From a bacterium (GTDB taxonomy: Bacteria; Verrucomicrobiota; Verrucomicrobiia; Limisphaerales; UBA11358): a stretch of DNA of 12,356 bases. The stretch covers positions 1 to 12,356 of the forward strand of contig JAJXXI010000046.1 in assembly GCA_021781185.1 (NCBI GenBank), written 5' to 3'. Of the stretch, positions 7,572 through 12,356 are shown in pieces. A model generated the notes under the pieces. It worked only from the letters and a program-made list of their open reading frames with translations. It made no database searches and was not told the DNA's origin. Position numbers and translations under genes: made by a program. Position 1 is the first letter of the stretch; the number at the start of each line of letters is the position of its first letter.

Positions 7572-8180
7572 CTATTCCGCCTTCGGCTTCTTGTCCGCCT
7601 TGGCCTTCTTCTCGGCCTTGGGCTTGGTTTCGGTCGTTTCGACCGCAGCGGCATCCTGCCGTTTGCCGCGCTTTTCGGTCCGGGGCTTTTCCTCAACGAG
7701 CGCTTCCGCTGGGGCGGCGACCGGTGTGGTGCTCTCCACGCGCACCTTCAACGTGCCCTTGACTTCGGCGTGAAGGTTCAATTCCACTTCAAATTCACCC
7801 AACTGGCGGATGGAGTGTTCCAGGTGGATTTTCTTCTTGTCGAGCATGATGTCGAACTGATGCTTGAGTTCGTCGGCGATCATGCCGGCAGTCACCGCTC
7901 CGAACAGCTTGCCATCCTCGCCGGTCTTGACCTTGATCACGCAAATCAACTTGCTGAGTCCCTTGGACAACTCAGCCATGGTATTGAACTCATGAGCCTC
8001 GCGTTCCGCCCGCTTCTGCTTGAGCGACTCAATCTGGCGCTTGTTCGCCCGCGTCACCGGAACAGCGAGGCGGTTGGGTAAAAGAAAATTGCGCGCGTAA
8101 CCGGCAGCGACGCGGACCTGGTCGGATTCACCACCGAGGCCGATGATGTTATGCGTGAGAATGACTTCAGTTTTTGCCAT
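7572..8180 (-). CDS. rplI: Large-subunit ribosomal protein bL9 with charged C-terminal tail
   Basis: bL9 binds 23S rRNA near the base of the L1 stalk and helps keep reading frame. The N-terminal domain shows the L9 signature, with VRVAAGYARNFLLPN at 22-36, then the long connecting helix (about 45-75) and the C-terminal domain to about 150. Typical bL9 has about 150 residues; this one has 202. The extra ~50 residues (151-202) are a low-complexity Ala/Pro/Lys/Glu segment ending in KKAKADKKPKAE, similar in composition to the bL25 tail encoded in the same operon. The ATG at 8180 follows a 34-nt AT-rich spacer after ssb and has no Shine-Dalgarno sequence. In many bacteria rpsR precedes rplI; here ssb does. 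Transcription ends at the hairpin just downstream. Confidence 0.96.
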   Translation of the reverse strand: MAKTEVILTHNIIGLGGESDQVRVAAGYARNFLLPNRLAVPVTRANKRQIESLKQKRAEREAHEFNTMAELSKGLSKLICVIKVKTGEDGKLFGAVTAGMIADELKHQFDIMLDKKKIHLEHSIRQLGEFEVELNLHAEVKGTLKVRVESTTPVAAPAEALVEEKPRTEKRGKRQDAAAVETTETKPKAEKKAKADKKPKAE

Positions 8181-8214
8181 ACGAAAAATAAATTAAAGGT
8201 TGCGAAATAAAAAA

Positions 8215-8667
8215 TCAGAACGGGACATCATCGCTTTCGGGGGGACCGTCGCCTTCAACCGGTTCAGCCGCCGGCGCGGAAGCGGCGGGGCGGGCGACGC
8301 GCGGAGCCGTCGGAGCACCGCCTTCGGCACCAGCCGGACTGCCAAGAAATTGAACTGTTTCAGCCACCACACCCAGACGGCTGCGCTTCTGCCCCGTCTG
8401 TTTGTCATCCCATTGATCCAGACGGAGGCGGCCCTCCACCAGAATCGGACGGCCCTTGCGCATGTATTGGCCGACATTTTCAGCCGTCCGGCCAAAAACA
8501 TCCACGTCCACAAAAGTCACTTCTTCCTTCTTCTCCCCCGCTTCATTCGTCCAGACGCGGTTGACCGCGAGGCCGATTTTGGCAATCGCCGTCCCCTTGG
8601 GAGTGTAGCGCAACTCAGGGTCGCGCGTCAGATTCCCCACCAGGATGACTTTGTTGAAGCTGGCCAT
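8215..8667 (-). CDS. ssb: Single-stranded DNA-binding protein SSB
   Basis: SSB coats single-stranded DNA during replication, recombination and repair, and recruits partner proteins through its acidic tail. The 150-residue protein has a full OB fold: MASFNKVILVGNLTRDPELRY at the N-terminus, KIGLAVNR at 30-37, FVDVDVFGRTAENVGQYMRKG at 52-72, and ILVEGRLRLDQWDD at 75-88. A disordered Ala/Pro/Gly-rich linker (about 110-143) leads to the tip ESDDVPF, matching the conserved DDIPF-type partner-binding tail. It starts 8 nt after the rpsF stop codon. Placement between rpsF and rplI fits the conserved cluster, where ssb often sits beside rpsR; rpsR is absent here. RecJ, encoded in the next operon, is a known client of the SSB tail in other bacteria. 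Confidence 0.97.
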   Translation of the reverse strand: MASFNKVILVGNLTRDPELRYTPKGTAIAKIGLAVNRVWTNEAGEKKEEVTFVDVDVFGRTAENVGQYMRKGRPILVEGRLRLDQWDDKQTGQKRSRLGVVAETVQFLGSPAGAEGGAPTAPRVARPAASAPAAEPVEGDGPPESDDVPF

Positions 8668-8675
8668 GACGGAAA

Positions 8676-8981
8676 TTACTTGGCCGGCACCGCTTCCGGC
8701 ATCACGGTGAACAGAACCCGGAAAACGTCCGGGTTCAACTTGAATTTGGTTTGGAGCGAGGCAACCACGGCGGGCGTGGCGTCGAAAATGACGTTCGCAT
8801 AGAAGCCGGAGGAATGACGCTTGTCCGCGATGCGGGCGAACGCCTTCTTCTCCATTTTCTGAACGGTTTCAATTTTGCCGCCGGCGGTGCTGATTTCCGT
8901 GGAAATCTTGTCCAGAGCGTCTTTTACGCCCTCTTCGCGTCCCGCCAGGTTCAGGATGAACAGACCTTCGTATCGTTTCAC
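8676..8981 (-). CDS. rpsF: Small-subunit ribosomal protein bS6
   Basis: bS6 binds the central domain of 16S rRNA as a partner of bS18. The 101-residue product begins MKRYEGLFIL, the usual bS6 opening, and contains KMEKKAFARIADKRHSSGFYANVIF at about 42-66, which holds the conserved beta strands and basic residues. Length is normal. The start codon is GTG at 8981 and overlaps the pth stop codon as GTGA, so coupled translation is likely. The start is well supported because the conserved N-terminus begins at that codon. ssb follows after 8 nt. Its usual partner gene rpsR is not found in this window. Confidence 0.96.
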   Translation of the reverse strand: MKRYEGLFILNLAGREEGVKDALDKISTEISTAGGKIETVQKMEKKAFARIADKRHSSGFYANVIFDATPAVVASLQTKFKLNPDVFRVLFTVMPEAVPAK

Positions 8982-9583
8982 TTTTTATTCTCTTCGTTCG
9001 TGGGGCTGACTGCCCCGTTAAATTGACTCATTGCCTTCTGCAAACCGTCGCTTAACCAGCATTCAACCTGGCCAGCCGCACGGTCCAAAACTTGCGCCAG
9101 CAGCTTTTTCTCGGCCGAATCAAACCGGCCCAGAACGTGGTTGGTGATTTCGCGCACTTCGTTTTTGCGACCGATCCCCAGCCGCAGCCGCGCGTATTCG
9201 CGCGAACCAAGGTGCTGCGTCACGGAATCCAATCCGTGATGCCCGCCGCTGCCACCGCCAGGGCGCAACCGGATTTCCCCCAACGGCAAATCCGCATCAT
9301 CCACCACAATCAAAACCTTTTCCAGCGGCAGCCGGTAAAAGCCGGCCAGCGCCGCAACCGCCTCACCGCTCAAATTCATGAACGACTGCGGCTCGCAGAG
9401 CAAAACCTTTTTCCCCCGACACTCGGCTTTTGCGATCCGCGAGGCAAACTTGCGCTCGCCAGTCCAACCCGCCTTCCACAACTCTGCCAAGCGTTCGACC
9501 AGCAGAAAGCCGGCATTGTGACGCGTCCCCGCATATCCCGCGCCGGGATTGCCCAGCCCCACAATAAGGTGCATCGGCTCCAT
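8978..9583 (-). CDS. pth: Peptidyl-tRNA hydrolase
   Basis: Pth cleaves peptidyl-tRNAs released early from ribosomes, recycling tRNA. From the ATG at 9583 the protein has 201 residues, close to the usual ~190-200. Active-site residues are visible: N12 in LIVGLGNPG, catalytic H22 in TRHNAGF, N70 in SFMNLSG and D96 in VVDDADLPLG. The glycine-rich GGGSGGHHGLDS follows at about 108-119, and the C-terminal lid carries the TNHVLGRF motif. Three starts are possible: TTG at 9607, ATG at 9583 and ATG at 9574 (MHLIVGLG). The last two are most likely because the conserved domain starts there; neither has a well-spaced Shine-Dalgarno sequence. The stop overlaps the rpsF GTG start. The prs-ctc-pth order is conserved across many bacteria. 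Confidence 0.94.
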   Translation of the reverse strand: MEPMHLIVGLGNPGAGYAGTRHNAGFLLVERLAELWKAGWTGERKFASRIAKAECRGKKVLLCEPQSFMNLSGEAVAALAGFYRLPLEKVLIVVDDADLPLGEIRLRPGGGSGGHHGLDSVTQHLGSREYARLRLGIGRKNEVREITNHVLGRFDSAEKKLLAQVLDRAAGQVECWLSDGLQKAMSQFNGAVSPTNEENKK

Positions 9584-9610
9584 GCGCGGCGGCGGCTTGC
9601 GCCGCAAAAA

Positions 9611-10363
9611 TTACTTCTTCTTGGCTTCGGCCTTCGCTTCGGGCTTGGCCTTCGTCTCGGGCTTGGCTTCGGCCTTTTTGTCGCCAGCGGCTTTCGCAGG
9701 CGCGGTGCCTTCGGCACCTTCTTCCTTCTTTTCCTTGGTCATCTCGACATCGCCTGCCGCCTTGGTGGCGTCGGCGACCGGTGCCACTTCCTCTTCGGCG
9801 CGCGGCGCAGCCACAGCCACCACCGTGCGGGATTTATCACCCAAAATTTCAACACCAGCCGGTGCCACAAGGTCGCCAATGTGCAATGATTTGCCGATTT
9901 CCATGGCACTGACATCCACTGCAATCTGCTCTGGCAAATCCTTCGGCAGACAACGCACCTTGAGCTTGAACAAAACGTGTTCCAGCGTGCCGCCGCCAAC
10001 CTTCACCCCAACCGGCTCACCGACGGTTTCCACCGGAACGGAGACGGTGACTTTTTCGTCCACAGCCACCTCGTGAAAATCTATATGCAACACCTTGCCG
10101 CTCAGCGGGTGATGCTGGATTTCCTGCACCAGCGCCAAGCGCTTGGCGCGGGCATCACTGTCAACGGACAAATCCACCAGCAGATTTTCCGACACGGAAT
10201 GATGCAGGAGGTCAGCCAACTCCTCGTAGTTGACCTCGAGATTTTGCGGCTCGACTTGGCGCCCGTAAATGGTCGCGGGCACTCGTCCGGCGGCGCGGAG
10301 CTTTTTGACTTCAGCGCGCTGCACCTGCGAACGCGGATACGCTTTCAATGCTACAGATTTCAT
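9611..10363 (-). CDS. rplY: Large-subunit ribosomal protein bL25 (general stress protein Ctc type)
   Basis: bL25/Ctc binds 5S rRNA in the large subunit. The 250-residue product is the long, two-domain form. The 5S-binding domain is at about 4-94, with LRAAGRVPATIYGR at 22-35 and HHPLSGKVLHIDF at 84-96. The beta-rich TL5-type domain runs about 98-186, with VGVKVGGGTLEHVL and LPKDLPEQIAVDVS. Residues 187-250 are a low-complexity Ala/Glu/Lys tail ending KPEAKAEAKKK, probably disordered. The ATG at 10363 follows prs by 26 nt, in an A/T-rich leader without a convincing Shine-Dalgarno sequence. Its position between prs and pth matches the conserved prs-ctc-pth arrangement. Confidence 0.95.
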   Translation of the reverse strand: MKSVALKAYPRSQVQRAEVKKLRAAGRVPATIYGRQVEPQNLEVNYEELADLLHHSVSENLLVDLSVDSDARAKRLALVQEIQHHPLSGKVLHIDFHEVAVDEKVTVSVPVETVGEPVGVKVGGGTLEHVLFKLKVRCLPKDLPEQIAVDVSAMEIGKSLHIGDLVAPAGVEILGDKSRTVVAVAAPRAEEEVAPVADATKAAGDVEMTKEKKEEGAEGTAPAKAAGDKKAEAKPETKAKPEAKAEAKKK

Positions 10364-10389
10364 TTTCTTAAAATTATTTCCGGGAACGC

Positions 10390-11334
10390 CTAACTTGTGC
10401 GTCCGCCTTTGAATTCAAACAGGGAATTCACCGACGAATTACTATGAATCCGCTTGATGGCTTCACCCAAAAGCCCTGCCACGGACAAGGTCGTTATCTT
10501 GACACCGTCAATCGCAGGGCGTTGGACTGTATCAGTTGTTATCAACTCGTCAATAGCTGATTTGCGCAATCTTGCGATGCCCGTGTCGTTGAGCAGGGCG
10601 TGCGACACGCAGGCCATGATCTCTTTCGCCCCTTTCGTCTTCAAAACAGCCGCCGCCGAGGTCAGCGTGCCGGCCGTCTCCGTAAGGTCATCCACGAGGA
10701 GAACATTCTTTCCCTCGATCTCGCCGATAACGGCCATGCTTTCCACTTCCGTGGCGCTTTTCCGGCGTTTGGCCACGATGGCCAGTTCCGCATCGAGCGT
10801 CTGGGAATACGCATGCGCCATCTTGATGCCGCCGGCGTCCGGGCTGACCACGACGAGGTTGGTCAGGGGTTTTTTCTTCAAATAATCATACATCACCGGC
10901 GCGGCGTAGAGATGATCCACCGGGATGTCAAAGAAACCCTGAATTTGCTGCGCGTGCAAATCCATCGTCAGCACGCGGCTCGCGCCGGCGGCCACGAGCA
11001 GGTTCGCCACCAGCTTGGCCGTGATGGGCACGCGCGGCTGGTCCTTACGGTCCTGCCGGGCGTATCCGTAAAACGGCATGACGGCGGTGATTCGTTTGGC
11101 GCTGGCGCGGCGCAACGCGTCAATCATGATGAACAATTCCATCAGATTGTGGTTTGTCGGCGGCGAGGTGGGCTGGATGATGAAAATATCTTCGCCCCGC
11201 ACGTTTTCCTCGATTTTCACGAAGGTTTCGCCGTCGGGAAACGGCGTAATATTGCACTGGCCCAGTTCGCAACCGATGGATTTGCAGATGGCCCGAGCCA
11301 GGGGCTCGTTGGCGGTGCCGCTGAAAATTTTCAC
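10390..11334 (-). CDS. prs: Ribose-phosphate pyrophosphokinase (PRPP synthetase, class I)
   Basis: The enzyme transfers pyrophosphate from ATP to ribose-5-phosphate, making PRPP for purine, pyrimidine, histidine, tryptophan and NAD synthesis in the cytoplasm. The 314-residue length is standard. The N-terminal half contains NITPFPDGE at 28-36 and MPFYGYARQDRKD at 86-98 (ATP-binding region). Later come DLHAQQIQGFF at 125-135 with catalytic H126, VVSPDAGG at 162-169 (pyrophosphate loop), AKRRK at 188-192 (flexible loop) and the PRPP-binding VDDLTETAGTL at 214-224, where many homologues have VDDMIDTAGT. The start is GTG at 11334, encoding MKIFSGTAN as in homologues. It lies only about 20 nt downstream of a terminator-like hairpin, which suggests leader control. 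It heads the operon that continues into rplY, pth, rpsF, ssb and rplI. Confidence 0.97.
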   Translation of the reverse strand: MKIFSGTANEPLARAICKSIGCELGQCNITPFPDGETFVKIEENVRGEDIFIIQPTSPPTNHNLMELFIMIDALRRASAKRITAVMPFYGYARQDRKDQPRVPITAKLVANLLVAAGASRVLTMDLHAQQIQGFFDIPVDHLYAAPVMYDYLKKKPLTNLVVVSPDAGGIKMAHAYSQTLDAELAIVAKRRKSATEVESMAVIGEIEGKNVLLVDDLTETAGTLTSAAAVLKTKGAKEIMACVSHALLNDTGIARLRKSAIDELITTDTVQRPAIDGVKITTLSVAGLLGEAIKRIHSNSSVNSLFEFKGGRTS

Positions 11335-11354
11335 AGTAAATATCGCTTCCGGTT

Positions 11355-11385
11355 AAAAAAAGAAAACCCGCCGGACGTGGCGGAT
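11355..11385 (-). terminator. Terminator-like hairpin in the prs upstream region
   Basis: On the minus strand ATCCGCC and GGCGGGT (11385-11379 with 11372-11366) form a 7-bp stem including one G-T wobble, closed by a 6-nt loop. TTTTCTTTTTTT follows directly (11366-11355). This has the shape of an intrinsic terminator. It could end the glycoside hydrolase transcript, whose stop codon lies 111 nt upstream, or act as an attenuator in the prs leader, because only about 20 nt separate it from the prs start codon. Confidence 0.7.
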
Positions 11386-11496
11386 GAATCGTTGCAAAAT
11401 CGTAACACCCCCCCCTCACCGCGCAAGCCGAATCTGCATCGCCCTGCCACAGGCGACCGCGCCGCAGCATTCAACGGGAAAACACCAAGGCACCGC
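11386..11496. other. Intergenic sequence between the glycoside hydrolase stop and the prs-leader hairpin
   Basis: These 111 nt contain no ORF I can support. A short inverted repeat, TCGCC and GGCGA around an 8-nt loop (about 11449-11466), lacks a T tract and is not a good terminator. The rest is the candidate promoter with the G8 tract described separately. Confidence 0.5.
11399..11426 (-). promoter_or_regulatory. Candidate prs-operon promoter with extended -10 and 8-G spacer tract
   Basis: On the minus strand, TTGCGC (11426-11421) is followed after 16 nt by TACGAT (11404-11399). TACGAT is preceded by TG plus one base, an extended -10 element. The spacer contains eight consecutive G residues (C run at 11408-11415 on the plus strand). 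Transcription would begin near 11392, just upstream of the terminator-like hairpin, giving a leader of about 58 nt. The -35 and -10 matches are only moderate, so this is a candidate. Confidence 0.35.
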
Positions 11497-12356
11497 CTAA
11501 TTCCAAGTCAACTCAAGCAACGAAACCCCTTGTCGTTGCAAGGTGAAATGCGCCACCACCCGGCCCGACTTTGCCGCAAGGACCGTCGCGGATCCAAGTC
11601 TGGCCAACTGTCCCGCCGTTTCCAGTTTTGCATATTGACTGGCAGAGAGCGGCAGCGGCGAACCCATCCGCTTCCATGCCTCGTAGGCATTGCTGTGGTC
11701 GGCATCAACCAGATATCGCGTCAGCATCACCTCGCCATTTCCGACCGGCAATCCGTCCATGGCCAAATCCACCGCCGCCGGCGGACCGGGCAGATCGTCA
11801 TCGTGATAATACCAGACCATGACCGCAAGCCGATGCTGGCCGAGGCTCGCCTGCGCAGAAATATCAGGCTGGCCGCGCACATTCCGGTCACGGATGATTT
11901 CCGCGTTCAAGCCGGCACTGCTTTTTACAAACACACGCTGACCACCCATTTTGCCAAACATTCGGAAAACATTCAGCACCGGCAGGTCCAGCCCCGCACT
12001 GGCAAGCTGACGAAACCCGGCGAAGGGCGGCTGATCCTCGAATTCAAACGCCCATGTCAGCGCGCCTTGAAGATTCACTCCGGCTTTTTCGGCCAGCTCC
12101 ACCGCGCGCGGAAAACTTGCGGCGGTATAACTCGAATACATCGTGCTGTTGCGATAGGCGTCGCGCGGTTCGCGGCAGGCGGCGCATCCTTCGGGATCGG
12201 ATTCGCCAATGATGACGGGCAATTGCTTGAATTCCGGAAACGAGGCGATGACGGCAAAGGCGTCGCTCATGTTTTTCAACTGGCTGGCCATGCCCATGCG
12301 CACATGACCATCCGTGAACCCGGGCGAGCCTTTCGCGTGGAAGGAAATAAAATCCA
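11497..12356 (-). CDS. GH39-like glycoside hydrolase, C-terminal part (5' end outside window)
   Basis: The reading frame is open to the right edge, so the N-terminus is missing; 285 complete codons are visible. The first residues, DFISFHAKGSPGFTDGHVRMG, look like the interior of the barrel of GH39-like (beta-xylosidase-related) enzymes. LPVIIGESDPEGCAAC (visible residues 45-60) places a Glu (E51) at the end of a beta strand, where clan GH-A enzymes carry the catalytic nucleophile. ALTWAFEFEDQPPFAGFRQLASAGLDLPVLNVFRMFG then completes the barrel. The remaining ~150 residues (QRVFVKSS... to LLELTWN) form a beta-rich C-terminal domain typical of the family. The acid/base Glu and any signal peptide would lie upstream, outside the window. 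The substrate is unknown; beta-xyloside-type sugars are a family-based guess. A GTG at 12303 could mimic a start but lies inside the conserved domain. Confidence 0.8.
   Translation of the reverse strand, partial: DFISFHAKGSPGFTDGHVRMGMASQLKNMSDAFAVIASFPEFKQLPVIIGESDPEGCAACREPRDAYRNSTMYSSYTAASFPRAVELAEKAGVNLQGALTWAFEFEDQPPFAGFRQLASAGLDLPVLNVFRMFGKMGGQRVFVKSSAGLNAEIIRDRNVRGQPDISAQASLGQHRLAVMVWYYHDDDLPGPPAAVDLAMDGLPVGNGEVMLTRYLVDADHSNAYEAWKRMGSPLPLSASQYAKLETAGQLARLGSATVLAAKSGRVVAHFTLQRQGVSLLELTWN

Noticed and set aside
9584..9607. TTG at 9607 as the pth start
   Set aside because: It adds an Arg/Pro-rich leader (RRKPPPR) before the conserved domain; ATG at 9583 or 9574 fits the family better.
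12301..12303. GTG at 12303 as the start of the glycoside hydrolase
   Set aside because: The frame stays open upstream to the window edge and encodes conserved barrel sequence (DFISFHAKG), so the gene is cut by the window edge.

Overview
The window is a stretch of bacterial core-genome DNA of moderately high GC. Ten of its eleven genes read on the minus strand. It looks like a member of the Verrucomicrobiota, perhaps a Pedosphaera/Limisphaera-type relative. This is inference from four things: a GH39-like glycoside hydrolase of a type I associate with Verrucomicrobiota and Planctomycetota, a fused SecDF, lysine/alanine-rich tails on ribosomal proteins, and an almost complete lack of Shine-Dalgarno sequences. 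No rRNA, tRNA, CRISPR array, insertion sequence, prophage or defence gene was found.

Right to left, in the direction of transcription. (1) 11497-12356 is the C-terminal part of a GH39-like glycoside hydrolase that runs off the window. (2) A 162-nt intergenic region holds a candidate promoter with an 8-G spacer tract and a terminator-like hairpin just upstream of prs. (3) prs, rplY/ctc, pth, rpsF, ssb and rplI (11334-7572) form a tightly packed operon. It joins the widely conserved prs-ctc-pth block (PRPP supply, bL25, peptidyl-tRNA hydrolase) to the rpsF-ssb-rplI block, but without rpsR. It ends at a strong intrinsic terminator at 7519-7555. (4) A second operon, yajC-secDF-terC-recJ (7426-1869), starts from a candidate promoter just downstream of that terminator. 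It encodes the Sec-translocon accessory proteins, a TerC/Alx-family membrane protein and the RecJ exonuclease, with a 4-nt ATGA overlap between terC and recJ. (5) After a 184-nt gap comes a Y-family DNA polymerase (1684-335). (6) A convergent small FmdB-type zinc-ribbon gene (35-280, plus strand) lies at the left edge.

The two operons serve translation and nucleotide metabolism, and protein export and DNA repair. No gap without a gene exceeds 184 nt. I found no clearly new system. The points most worth a second look are the prs leader (hairpin plus G tract), the missing rpsR, the altered fingers loop of the Y-family polymerase, terC sitting between secDF and recJ, and the charged tails on bL9 and bL25.
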